The notes under the pieces are model-generated. The model was not told where the DNA came from and made no database searches. It saw nothing but the letters and a program-made list of their open reading frames with translations. The position numbers and the translations under genes are program-made. DNA of 64,000 bases, from positions 1 to 64,000 of the forward strand of contig NZ_JAMZNK010000014.1 in the NCBI RefSeq assembly GCF_027980145.1, in the 5' to 3' direction. This document shows positions 16,251 to 24,969 of this stretch, piece by piece (the stretch's first letter is position 1; the number at the start of each line of letters is the position of its first letter). The stretch is from Flavobacterium azizsancarii (lineage in GTDB: Bacteria > Bacteroidota > Bacteroidia > Flavobacteriales > Flavobacteriaceae).

Positions 16251-18392
16251 ATGTCGAATATAAATATAAAAAATATGACTTTTAAGCATGTAAGCTATCT
16301 TTGGGATGACGCTAAGGCACAGGAACTGGCAGGAGATGAAGTAGCGCTTTTCATTTATCGTTCTAATTTATTAGGGGCCGATCTAAGACTGACTAACTAT
16401 GGTGGTGGAAACACTTCAGTAAAAATTACTGATAAAGACCCGCTAACCGGAGAAAGCTCTGAAGTCATGTGGATTAAAGGTTCTGGTGGAGACATTGGTA
16501 CATTAACAAAATCCGGTTGTGCAGCGCTATATTTAGACAGGCTTCGCAATCTCGAGAATCTATACAGAGGCATTGAGTTTGAGGATGAAATGGTAGAATT
16601 ATTCAATCACTGTATTTTCGACTTAGCTTCAAAAGCACCTTCTATAGATACACCTTTACACGGTTTCTTACCTTTTAAACATATTGACCATTTACATCCT
16701 GATGCAGCAATTGCAATCGCTGCAGCCAAGGACGGAGCTAAAATTACTGAAGAATTATTCGATGGTGAAATTGGCTGGGTAGGATGGCAGCGTCCCGGTT
16801 TTGACCTTGGACTTCAGTTAAGAAGTTGTCTGGAAGAAGCAGAGAAAAATGGTAAAAAATTACGCGGGATCATGCTGGGTTCTCACGGTTTATTTACCTG
16901 GGGAGATACAGCATACGAAAGTTATGTCAACACGTTGGAAGTAATCGAGAAATGTGCGGAATACTTAGAGAATAACTACGGAAAAAAACGTCCTGTTTTT
17001 GGAGGTAAAAAAATAGAAAGTCTGCTTGAAGCTGATCGTAAATTAAGAGCAGCAAAAGTAGCACCAATCTTAAGAGGTTTCTGTTCCTCAGAGCGTCAGA
17101 TGATTGGTCATTATACAGATGATGCGAGAGTTTTGGAATTCATTAATTCTAATGATTTATCCAAACTGGCACCTCTTGGAACTTCTTGTCCGGATCACTT
17201 TTTACGTACCAAAATCAGTCCTTTGGTTTTAACTTTAGAACCAAACGAAGATTTATCAGATGTAGAGGCAATTAAAGCAAAATTAACACCTGCTTTTAAG
17301 GCGTATCGTGAGATGTATAAAGACTACTACAATACGTGCAAAAAGTCGAATTCGCCAGCCATGCGTGACCCAAATCCGGTTGTGATTTTATATCCGGGAG
17401 TTGGTATGTTTACGTTTGCCAAAGATAAAACGATGGCACGTCTTGCATCTGAATATTATATCAATGCGGTAAACGTGATGAAAGGTGCCGAGGCAGTTTC
17501 TGAATATACTTCGTTACCGCGTCAGGAAGCATTTGATATCGAATATTGGCTGTTGGAAGAGGCAAAATTACAGCGTATGCCCAAACCTAAAGCATTATCA
17601 GGAAGAGTCGCTGTTATCACAGGTTCTGCCGGAGGAATTGGTAAGGCTATTGCCAAAAAATTTGCTCAGGAAGGTGCGTGTGTAGTAATTAATGATATTA
17701 ACGAGGAACGTCTGGAAACTGCTGCAGCCGAGTTTATTAAATTGTTTGGTAAAGATGCTGTTTCGAGTACTTTACTTAATGTTACGGATGAAAAAAGTAC
17801 TGAAAAAGCATTGGACGAAGCTTGTCTGGCTTTTGGTGGTGCTGATATCATTGTAAACAATGCAGGAATTAGTATTTCTAAATCAATTGCAGAGCATACT
17901 CTGGAAGAATGGGACAGATTATATAATATTTTGGTAAAAGGGCAATTTATTGTTTCTAAAGCTGGAATCGAAGTAATGCGCAAACAAGGATTTGGAGGAG
18001 ACATCGTAAATATTGTTTCTAAAAATGCTGTGGTTGCAGGACCAAATAATCCAGGATATGGTTCAGCAAAAGCAGCTCAGGCGCATTTAACACGACTTAT
18101 GGCTGCCGAATTAGGCGCAGACAAAATTCGTGTAAACACAGTAAATCCTGATGCAGTAATCTCAGACTCGAATATTTGGTCTGGAGGTTGGGCAGAAGGT
18201 CGTGCAAAAGCATATGGTATTACGGTAGAAGAATTACCCGCTTATTATGCAAAACGTACGTTACTCAATGAAATTATATTGCCCGATGATATTGCAAACG
18301 CTTGTTTCGCTTTTGTGGGAGGTTTACTCGATAAATCAACAGGAAATGCCCTGAACGTAGACGGCGGAGTATCAATGGGCTTTTACAGATAG
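16251..18392 (+). CDS. rhaEW: bifunctional rhamnulose-1-phosphate aldolase / L-lactaldehyde dehydrogenase
   Basis: A 713-residue fusion. The start at MSNINIKN (16251) is chosen because the frame's earlier ATG at 16194 lies inside rhaT. Residues about 20-430 form a class II aldolase domain with metal-binding His in the PLHGFLPFKHIDHLHPDA and GSHGLFTWG segments; it cleaves L-rhamnulose 1-phosphate into DHAP and L-lactaldehyde. Residues about 450-713 are a short-chain dehydrogenase with the TGSAGGIG nucleotide motif (457-464), NNAG and the catalytic Y603-x3-K607; it oxidises L-lactaldehyde to L-lactate. The symbol RhaEW is used for this fusion in published reconstructions. The product lactate is the substrate of lutABC downstream. 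A terminator follows at 18441. Confidence 0.93.
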   Translation: MSNINIKNMTFKHVSYLWDDAKAQELAGDEVALFIYRSNLLGADLRLTNYGGGNTSVKITDKDPLTGESSEVMWIKGSGGDIGTLTKSGCAALYLDRLRNLENLYRGIEFEDEMVELFNHCIFDLASKAPSIDTPLHGFLPFKHIDHLHPDAAIAIAAAKDGAKITEELFDGEIGWVGWQRPGFDLGLQLRSCLEEAEKNGKKLRGIMLGSHGLFTWGDTAYESYVNTLEVIEKCAEYLENNYGKKRPVFGGKKIESLLEADRKLRAAKVAPILRGFCSSERQMIGHYTDDARVLEFINSNDLSKLAPLGTSCPDHFLRTKISPLVLTLEPNEDLSDVEAIKAKLTPAFKAYREMYKDYYNTCKKSNSPAMRDPNPVVILYPGVGMFTFAKDKTMARLASEYYINAVNVMKGAEAVSEYTSLPRQEAFDIEYWLLEEAKLQRMPKPKALSGRVAVITGSAGGIGKAIAKKFAQEGACVVINDINEERLETAAAEFIKLFGKDAVSSTLLNVTDEKSTEKALDEACLAFGGADIIVNNAGISISKSIAEHTLEEWDRLYNILVKGQFIVSKAGIEVMRKQGFGGDIVNIVSKNAVVAGPNNPGYGSAKAAQAHLTRLMAAELGADKIRVNTVNPDAVISDSNIWSGGWAEGRAKAYGITVEELPAYYAKRTLLNEIILPDDIANACFAFVGGLLDKSTGNALNVDGGVSMGFYR

Positions 18393-18440
18393 ATTGTTAA
18401 GTTTTTTTAAGTTTGTTTAAAGCAAAAGTGGTTTTTTGTG

Positions 18441-18478
18441 ATCTAACGTTCGATAGCATTCGAGCGTTAGATTTTTTT
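18441..18478 (+). terminator. terminator or attenuator after the aldolase/dehydrogenase gene
   Basis: ATCTAACG (18441-18448) pairs with CGTTAGAT (18465-18472), with further TTCGA/TCGA pairing in the loop, followed by a run of T. It separates rhaT-rhaEW from the isomerase gene, so the locus is probably two transcripts or has partial read-through. Confidence 0.75.
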
Positions 18479-18590
18479 AGGATATAATAGCCCTGGAAAA
18501 CCCATTAAAATAGCATAAAATAGTAACGTTAAACCAGAGTTCAATTTATATAATTTATATATTGTAATCTCTATTAAAAGATAAAATAAT

Positions 18591-19865
18591 ATGTTAATCG
18601 GATCAGACAATATAGCATCTCATAATGAGGAATTATTAAAAAAACACCAGAATAAATTTGCTTTTACAGTTTCAGAAATTGTTGATACACAAGTAATTAT
18701 TCAGAAATTAATAGACTTTCAAATTGCAATTCCATCCTGGGCTTTAGGAACAGGAGGAACAAGATTCGGACGTTTTGCCGGAGGTGGAGAACCACGTTCT
18801 ATCGAAGAAAAAATCGAAGATGTAGGTTTGCTTCACGCTTTAAACAATGCTTCAGGAGCAATTTCTTTGCATATTCCGTGGGATATTCCACAAGATTATA
18901 AAGCAATCAAAAATCTTGCGGCGCAGCACAATCTAAGATTTGATGCCATGAACTCCAATACCTTTCAGGATCAGGCAGGTCAGGAGAATTCGTATAAATT
19001 CGGATCATTACAAAATGTAAATAAAGCAGTTCGTAAACAGGCCATTGCGCACAATATAGAAGTAATCAAACACGGAATAGAACTAGGGTCAGAATCGCTA
19101 ACAATTTGGCTGGCTGATGGTTCTTCTTTTCCAGGACAATTGAACTTTAGAAAAGCGTACCAAAATACATTAGAAAGTCTGGAAGAAATCTATGATGCAT
19201 TACCTTCTAACTGGAAATTATTTTTAGAATACAAATGTGCTGAACCCAACTTTTATTCCACTACAGTTGCAGATTGGGGACAATCGTATTCCTATGTAAA
19301 AAAATTAGGAGACAAAGCACAAACCCTTGTTGATTTAGGACACCATTTGCCAAATGCCAATATCGAACAAATCGTTTCTTTATTACTTATGGAAGAAAAA
19401 CTAGGAGGTTTCCATTTTAATGATTCAAAATACGGAGACGACGATTTAACTGCTGGAGCTTTAAAACCATACCAGTTATTCTTAATCTTTAATGAATTAG
19501 TTGAAGGAATGGACGCCAGAGGAATGAATCACGCGAAGGATTTAGGCTGGATGATTGACGCTTCACACAACATAAAAGATCCTTTAGAAGATTTATTACA
19601 ATCTGTAGAAGCCATTATGATTGCTTATGCTCAGGCGCTTTTGGTAGATAGAAAAGCTTTAGAAATTGCACAGCAGGAAAATGATGTGGTAAAAGCGCAG
19701 GAAATTCTGCAGGATGCTTTCCGTACAGATGTTCGTGCAGTAGTTGCTGAGGCCCGTTTACGTTCAGGTGCGGCATTAAATCCAGTTGAATTGTACCGTA
19801 GTCTTTCGGTTAGAAAAAATCTAATAGGAGAAAGAGGTTTAAAAACGATGGCTACAGGCTTATAA
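18591..19865 (+). CDS. rhaI: L-rhamnose isomerase (Pseudomonas stutzeri type)
   Basis: A 424-residue TIM-barrel sugar isomerase of the RhaI type, distinct from E. coli RhaA. It interconverts L-rhamnose and L-rhamnulose. Metal-site segments are visible: a Glu in FLEYKCAEPNFYSTTVADWG, Asp and His in TLVDLGHHLPNAN, and His/Asp in GGFHFNDSKYGDDDLTAG, which fit the two-metal centre of this family. N-terminal SWALGTGGTRFGRF is also typical. It lies after a terminator and before the kinase gene, with an unusual nested inverted repeat in the 138-bp gap. Confidence 0.9.
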   Translation: MLIGSDNIASHNEELLKKHQNKFAFTVSEIVDTQVIIQKLIDFQIAIPSWALGTGGTRFGRFAGGGEPRSIEEKIEDVGLLHALNNASGAISLHIPWDIPQDYKAIKNLAAQHNLRFDAMNSNTFQDQAGQENSYKFGSLQNVNKAVRKQAIAHNIEVIKHGIELGSESLTIWLADGSSFPGQLNFRKAYQNTLESLEEIYDALPSNWKLFLEYKCAEPNFYSTTVADWGQSYSYVKKLGDKAQTLVDLGHHLPNANIEQIVSLLLMEEKLGGFHFNDSKYGDDDLTAGALKPYQLFLIFNELVEGMDARGMNHAKDLGWMIDASHNIKDPLEDLLQSVEAIMIAYAQALLVDRKALEIAQQENDVVKAQEILQDAFRTDVRAVVAEARLRSGAALNPVELYRSLSVRKNLIGERGLKTMATGL

Positions 19866-19873
19866 ATAGAGTT

Positions 19874-20000
19874 ATGAATTATGAGTTATAAGTTCATAAA
19901 CTATTTTGTTTTTACCAATCCTTTGATGTAAAAACAAAAAGACGGAGCAAAAATCATAATTCTGTAATTCATAATTAATAACTTATAATTCATAATTAAT
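19874..20000. repeat. nested inverted repeats between rhaI and the kinase gene
   Basis: An outer imperfect inverted repeat joins 19874-19894 and 19980-20000 (19 of 21 positions complementary). Inside it, TTTTGTTTTTAC (19904-19915) pairs perfectly with GTAAAAACAAAA (19928-19939) around a 12-base loop. A direct repeat ATTCATAATTAAT occurs at 19967 and 19988. The whole fills nearly all of the gap between two operon genes. It could be a small non-coding mobile repeat, or a structured mRNA segment that sets expression of the kinase relative to the isomerase. Confidence 0.6.
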
Positions 20001-20003
20001 TAA

Positions 20004-21365
20004 ATGAATGTAGTTGCAATTTTTGACATTGGCAAAACAAACAAAAAGGTATTTTTATTTGATGAAAATTATAAAATTGTTTGGGAAAAATCAGTGAATC
20101 TTGATGAAACTGTCGATGAAGATGGTTTTCCCTGCGAAGATATTGAAGTGCTAAAAAACTGGATATCCGAACGTTTATCAGAAATAGAAAACAGGACGGA
20201 TTACGTTCTAAAAGCCATCAATTTTAGTACCTATGGTGCTAGTTTTGTCTACATTGATGAAAAAGGAAAAGTTTTAACTCCTCTGTATAATTATTTGAAA
20301 GAGTATCCGGAGGAGTTAAAAAATGACTTTTATACTAAATACAAAGGAAAAGAGGTTTTTGCAGTAAAAACAGCTTCTCCTGTTTTAGGAAGTCTGAATT
20401 CCGGGATGCAGATTTACAGATTCAAAGAAGAAAACCCGGAACTATTCAAACAGGTAAAATACTGTTTGCATTTACCGCAATATTTAAGTTTTCTTTTAAC
20501 CAATGAGCCTTACGCTGATATTACAAGTATTGGATGCCACACTAATCTTTGGAATTTCAAGAAGATGAAGTATCATAAGTGGCTCAAAAACGAAAACATT
20601 TCAGATAAAATCCCACCGCTTCATTACGGAAAACATACCATTAAAAAGCAAGACGGATTAGCCATTGGCGTTGGTTTGCACGATAGTTCATCTGCGATTA
20701 TTCCCTACACCATAAACTTTACAGAGCCTTTCGTTTTACTGTCTACAGGAACATGGAGTATTTCCCTGAATCCGTTCAATAACAAACAATTGACTTTTGA
20801 AGAATTGCAACAAGATTGTTTGTGTTACATGCAATATACTGATGAACCTGTAAAAGCAGCCCGTCTGTTTTCAGGGAACGAACATGAAGTGCAGACCAAA
20901 AGATTAGCAGCACATTTTAATGTGCCGGTTGATATTTATAAAGAGGTATATTTTGATAAAAAGATAGTTTCAAATTTAAGAGCGATAAACTTTCAAATCA
21001 TTTATCCAAAGAAATATGATTTTGATATTCTGAAAGAATGTCCTTTTCAAAAAAGAGATTTGAAGAATTTTAAAAACTACGAAATAGCGTATCATCAATT
21101 GATGCTTGACCTTGTTGAACAACAGGTTTTTTCGACTAATTTAGTAATTCATAATAGTGCTGTAAAAAAGATTTTTGTGGATGGAGGTTTTAGTAAAAAT
21201 TCAATTTTCATGAATTTACTCGCAGAAGCTTATCCCGATATAGAAGTTTATGCGGCTTCGATGGCACAGGCAAGTGCATTGGGTGCTGCGCTAGCGATTC
21301 ATCAAAACTGGAATCCTAAACCGATCCAGAATGATTTGATTGATTTGAAATTTTACAAACACTAA
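20004..21365 (+). CDS. rhaK: FGGY-family rhamnulokinase
   Basis: A 453-residue sugar kinase of the FGGY family. The N-terminal phosphate-binding segment is VVAIFDIGKTNKKVFLFD (3-20); the second ATP-site segment is VLLSTGTWSISLNPF (about 249-263); and the adenosine segment is IFVDGGFSKNSIFMNLLAEA near the C-terminus. In this locus it should phosphorylate L-rhamnulose to L-rhamnulose 1-phosphate, the aldolase substrate. Bacterial FGGY kinases for fuculose and rhamnulose are hard to tell apart by eye, so the substrate comes from context. It lies between the isomerase and lutA genes. Confidence 0.85.
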   Translation: MNVVAIFDIGKTNKKVFLFDENYKIVWEKSVNLDETVDEDGFPCEDIEVLKNWISERLSEIENRTDYVLKAINFSTYGASFVYIDEKGKVLTPLYNYLKEYPEELKNDFYTKYKGKEVFAVKTASPVLGSLNSGMQIYRFKEENPELFKQVKYCLHLPQYLSFLLTNEPYADITSIGCHTNLWNFKKMKYHKWLKNENISDKIPPLHYGKHTIKKQDGLAIGVGLHDSSSAIIPYTINFTEPFVLLSTGTWSISLNPFNNKQLTFEELQQDCLCYMQYTDEPVKAARLFSGNEHEVQTKRLAAHFNVPVDIYKEVYFDKKIVSNLRAINFQIIYPKKYDFDILKECPFQKRDLKNFKNYEIAYHQLMLDLVEQQVFSTNLVIHNSAVKKIFVDGGFSKNSIFMNLLAEAYPDIEVYAASMAQASALGAALAIHQNWNPKPIQNDLIDLKFYKH

Positions 21366-21465
21366 AAATAGAATTAATTCCGCAATCACGATTGCGAGAT
21401 AAAAAAAAAGATAAAAAAAAACTTTGTGACTTTGTATCTCACACGGGTTTAAAAAATATAAAAAA

Positions 21466-22206
21466 ATGAAAATCGGATTATTTATACCGTGTTATGTAGA
21501 TCAGTTTTATCCAAAAGTAGGTATTGCCACCTATGAACTTTTGCAGAAATTAGATTGCGATGTTCATTTTCCAATGGGACAAACCTGCTGTGGTCAACCT
21601 ATGGCAAACAGCGGATACCAATATTTAACCAAAGGCTGCGATGCTAATTTTATCGCCAATTTTGCAGGATTCGATTATATTGTCTGCCCATCGGGAAGTT
21701 GCGTTTTACATGTAAAGGAACATTTACATGACCAGAATCAAGAAGAAGTAGCCGCAGAGATGAGAAGGAAAGTATTTGAACTAACAGAGTTTATTACCGA
21801 TATTCTAAAAGTAGATTCCATCCACGGAAATTTCCCGTACAGAGTAGGAATGCACGTAAGTTGTCACGGTCAGCGTGGATTAAAGCTTTCGCAGATGACA
21901 GAGCTTAATGCCCCATTTTTTTCTAAACCAGAACAATTATTGCACAATATAAAAGGATTGGACTTGGTTTCGTTATCCAGAAAAGATGAATGCTGTGGTT
22001 TTGGAGGAACATTCTGTGTGACCGAAGAAGCCGTTTCTGTAAAAATGGGACAAGACCGAATAAAGGATCATGAAAACCAGCATGTAGATTATATTACAGG
22101 TGGGGATATGTCGTGTCTGATGCATTTAGAAGGAATTCTGAAAAGACAAAAAAGCCCGATCAAAACCATTCATATCGCCGAAATTTTAAATTCACTAGGA
22201 AATTAG
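21466..22206 (+). CDS. lutA: L-lactate utilisation protein LutA ((Fe-S)-binding)
   Basis: A 246-residue protein with two cysteine-rich CCG domains: MGQTCCGQPMANSGY in the first half and KDECCGFGGTFCV in the second, together with single Cys at FIPCYVDQF and VSCHGQRG. This is the LutA/YkgE pattern. LutA, LutB and LutC together oxidise L-lactate to pyruvate in bacteria that lack other lactate dehydrogenases. Here it follows the rhamnose kinase on the same strand and would use the L-lactate made by the dehydrogenase half of the aldolase fusion. Confidence 0.9.
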   Translation: MKIGLFIPCYVDQFYPKVGIATYELLQKLDCDVHFPMGQTCCGQPMANSGYQYLTKGCDANFIANFAGFDYIVCPSGSCVLHVKEHLHDQNQEEVAAEMRRKVFELTEFITDILKVDSIHGNFPYRVGMHVSCHGQRGLKLSQMTELNAPFFSKPEQLLHNIKGLDLVSLSRKDECCGFGGTFCVTEEAVSVKMGQDRIKDHENQHVDYITGGDMSCLMHLEGILKRQKSPIKTIHIAEILNSLGN

Positions 22207-22313
22207 GTGATTTTAAAATTAAACTTAAAATTCTTTTTACCAGTAAGAGATTAAATAATTTAAGTTAAAGCTTTATAAACTTAATCTCTTAATGGTGAAA
22301 TAAATAAGAAAAA

Positions 22314-23714
22314 ATGTCTTCAAAAAAAATAATCGAACACAGCCAGGCCGCCACGCATTTTAATAAAGATGTAGAACGCGTAAACTGGCACGACGAAACA
22401 CTTTGGTTTGTCCGTGAAAAGCGTGATAAGTCGGCGCATCAAATACCAGATTGGGAATTGCTTCGCGAAACCGCTTCACAGATTAAAAACAATGTGCTTT
22501 CTAATATTCATGATTATTTGATTGAATTTGAAGCCAATGCGCAGAAAAATGGTATCATCGTACATTGGGCGGCCGATGCAAAACAACACAACGAAATTGT
22601 ACATTCGATTATGGCAAAGCACGATGTAAAGCAAATGGTGAAATCAAAATCAATGCTTACAGAAGAATGCCATTTGAATGATTATTTAGCCGAAAAAGGC
22701 ATCGAAGTGATTGATTCAGACTTAGGAGAATATATTGTTCAGCTTCGTAAAGAACCGCCTAGCCATATTGTTTTGCCTGCCATTCACCTAAAAAAAGAAG
22801 ATGTAAGTGAAACTTTTCATGAACATCTGGGAACAGAAAAAGGTAATATTGACCCTCAATATCTAACCGAATCAGCTCGTTTGAGTTTACGAAATACCTT
22901 CTTAACCAGAAAAGTAGCGTTGACCGGAGTTAACTTTGCGATTGCAGAAACGGGTGAAATCGTAGTGTGTACCAATGAAGGAAACGCAGACATGGGCGCA
23001 CATCTAGCCGATGTTCATATTGCCAGTATGGGATTTGAGAAACTAATTCCCGAGCGCAAACATTTAGGTGTTTTCCTGAGATTATTGGCCAGAAGTGCAA
23101 CTGGACAGCCTATTACCACATTCTCAAGTCATTTCAAAAAGCCTAGGGACGGAAAAGAAATTCATATCGTGATTGTCGATAACGGTAGGAGTACGCAACT
23201 GGGAAGAGAAGATTTTAGAAATTCCCTTAAATGCATTCGTTGTGGTGCGTGTATGAATACGTGCCCTGTTTACAGACGAAGTGGCGGACACAGTTATCAC
23301 AATGCCGTTGCAGGACCAATTGGTTCTATATTGGCGCCCAATCTGGACATGAGTAAAAATGCCGACTTACCATTTGCAAGTACACTTTGTGGTTCTTGTA
23401 CCAATGTTTGTCCTGTAAAAATTGATATACACGACCAATTGTATAAATGGCGTCAGGTTTTGGTAAAAGAAGGACATACACCAACATCCAAAACAATTGC
23501 AATGAATACCATGGCGAAAGTTCTCGCTAATCCAACGATTTTTAATATCGCAGGAAAATCAGGGCGTTTTGTGATGAAAAACATTCCAGGGCTAGTCAAT
23601 AATAAAATGAACAAATGGTACGACCAGCGAGAAATGCCAGACGTTCCAGAGGAATCTTTTAGAGAATGGTACAAGAAAAATTCAAGAGAAGCAAAAGCAA
23701 AAGACAATGAGTAG
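22314..23714 (+). CDS. lutB: L-lactate utilisation iron-sulfur protein LutB
   Basis: A 466-residue protein with a LUD domain in the N-terminal two thirds and a ferredoxin-type cluster region near the C-terminus. The first cluster has C307, C310, C313 and C317 (CIRCGACMNTCP); the second has C359, C362 and C366 (CGSCTNVCPVKID), with its fourth ligand elsewhere. It is expected to carry two [4Fe-4S] clusters and move electrons from lactate oxidation. It sits 107 bp after lutA, and its end overlaps lutC by 8 bp. Confidence 0.92.
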   Translation: MSSKKIIEHSQAATHFNKDVERVNWHDETLWFVREKRDKSAHQIPDWELLRETASQIKNNVLSNIHDYLIEFEANAQKNGIIVHWAADAKQHNEIVHSIMAKHDVKQMVKSKSMLTEECHLNDYLAEKGIEVIDSDLGEYIVQLRKEPPSHIVLPAIHLKKEDVSETFHEHLGTEKGNIDPQYLTESARLSLRNTFLTRKVALTGVNFAIAETGEIVVCTNEGNADMGAHLADVHIASMGFEKLIPERKHLGVFLRLLARSATGQPITTFSSHFKKPRDGKEIHIVIVDNGRSTQLGREDFRNSLKCIRCGACMNTCPVYRRSGGHSYHNAVAGPIGSILAPNLDMSKNADLPFASTLCGSCTNVCPVKIDIHDQLYKWRQVLVKEGHTPTSKTIAMNTMAKVLANPTIFNIAGKSGRFVMKNIPGLVNNKMNKWYDQREMPDVPEESFREWYKKNSREAKAKDNE

Positions 23715-24294
23715 TAAAGCGGATATTTTAAATAAAATAAAGCAAAATCAACCTGCTTTTATTACAGACTTGCCTGATCTGAATCTTTTAAGTTCAGAGA
23801 ATGCTGATGTGCTGGCAACCTATAAAACGGTACTGCAAAATATTGGAGGTGATCTAGTAGAAGTAGCTAGTTACGCTGAAATCCTTGATTATATAAAGAA
23901 AAATTATGCACTCGAAAAACGCATCATAACCACAATTTCGGAGCTTTCTGAAATTGCATCTTTAGACTGGACGAGTGATGATCCGCATTCGCTTGCCGAT
24001 GTGGAACTAAATGTGATAAAAGCTCATTTTGGTGTAGCCGAAAATAGTGCACTTTGGGTTACAGATGATGTACTTGGACAACGTATATCGCCTTTTATTG
24101 CACAATATTTAGCTATTATAGTTCATAAAAATGATATTTTGGCCACCATGCATCAGGCCTATGAAAGAATTGGCAATCAGCAGTATGGTTTCGGAACTTT
24201 TATCGCAGGACCATCAAAAACAGCTGATATCGAGCAGTCATTAGTTCTTGGAGCACATGGTGCAAGAGGATTGATTGTTTTTATGTTGGATTAA
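23707..24294 (+). CDS. lutC: L-lactate utilisation protein LutC
   Basis: A 195-residue LUD-domain protein, the third subunit of the LutABC lactate oxidation system. Seen features are the DPHSLADVELNVIKAHFGVAENSALWV segment, the IVHKNDILATMHQAYERI helix and the C-terminal FIAGPSKTADIEQSLVLGAHGARGL block, all typical of the family. It overlaps lutB by 8 bp, so the two are translationally coupled. It is the last gene of the rhamnose-to-pyruvate module. Confidence 0.9.
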   Translation: MSSKADILNKIKQNQPAFITDLPDLNLLSSENADVLATYKTVLQNIGGDLVEVASYAEILDYIKKNYALEKRIITTISELSEIASLDWTSDDPHSLADVELNVIKAHFGVAENSALWVTDDVLGQRISPFIAQYLAIIVHKNDILATMHQAYERIGNQQYGFGTFIAGPSKTADIEQSLVLGAHGARGLIVFMLD

Positions 24295-24300
24295 AAATCG

Positions 24301-24360
24301 TTGGGTATAATTTTCCGTGCTCAGACATAACTTTTATATGTTAAAAGCAATTATACCCAA
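24301..24360. terminator. long hairpin between converging lutC and oxidoreductase genes
   Basis: TTGGGTATAATT (24301-24312) pairs perfectly with AATTATACCCAA (24349-24360), with a smaller TAAC/GTTA pairing in the 36-base loop. It sits directly after the lutC stop and between converging genes. There is no clear T-run, so it may be a 3'-end stabilising structure or weak bidirectional terminator. Confidence 0.5.
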
Positions 24361-24381
24361 TGAGTTAATTATAAAAAAGAT

Positions 24382-24969
24382 TCAAATCGATTTGGAGTCT
24401 AAGAAGGCTAGGTGTTTGATTTTCTTTAGCCATTGTAATGTGTCACTTTCGGTTAATTCATTCAAAGGTCCAATAAAATCACTTTCGATAGGAGATATTC
24501 CACAGTAAGCTAAAATCCCTTCTTTTAATTGTACTAGTCCGCTTGACTTATAGATTTCGTTGTAAATAGTTAGGGATAAATCTCCTGCGGTTGTAATAAT
24601 TCTTCCTGTTTTTCCTTTTAATAATCCTTGGGTAACACCTTTCTCATCCCTCTTAAAGGTAATACCCGGAAGAAATGTCCTGTCGAAAAAACCTTTCATA
24701 ATTGCTGGCATACCCAGCCACCACATAGGATGTATCCATACGGTATGTTCACTCCACTTAATATCCTCCAAGGCTTTTACCAAGTCAGGTTCCAATTCCA
24801 TTCTTTGAGAATAACCGAACTCTAAATTAGCATTGAAGTTGAGCGCTCCGATGGCGATATAGCGAACTTGTGAACCGTTTTGTTTGGCAGAATTAATGTA
24901 AGTCTCTACAATTGCACTGTTTAAATTTTCTTTATCAGGATGCCCATTTATAACTACTATTTTTTTCAT
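24382..24969 (-). CDS. NAD(P)H-dependent oxidoreductase, flavodoxin fold
   Basis: A 195-residue protein of the MdaB/KefF-like NAD(P)H:quinone oxidoreductase family. It begins KKIVVINGHPDKENLN, the typical FMN-binding first strand and loop, and has the WSEHTVWIHPMWWLGMPAIMKGFFDRTFLPG segment characteristic of the family and a TTAGD loop. Such proteins use FMN or FAD to reduce quinones or xenobiotics by two electrons. Its start overlaps the end of the upstream esterase gene by 4 bp, so they are co-translated. The pair is divergent from an AraC regulator that is the likely controller. Confidence 0.88.
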   Translation of the reverse strand: MKKIVVINGHPDKENLNSAIVETYINSAKQNGSQVRYIAIGALNFNANLEFGYSQRMELEPDLVKALEDIKWSEHTVWIHPMWWLGMPAIMKGFFDRTFLPGITFKRDEKGVTQGLLKGKTGRIITTAGDLSLTIYNEIYKSSGLVQLKEGILAYCGISPIESDFIGPLNELTESDTLQWLKKIKHLAFLDSKSI

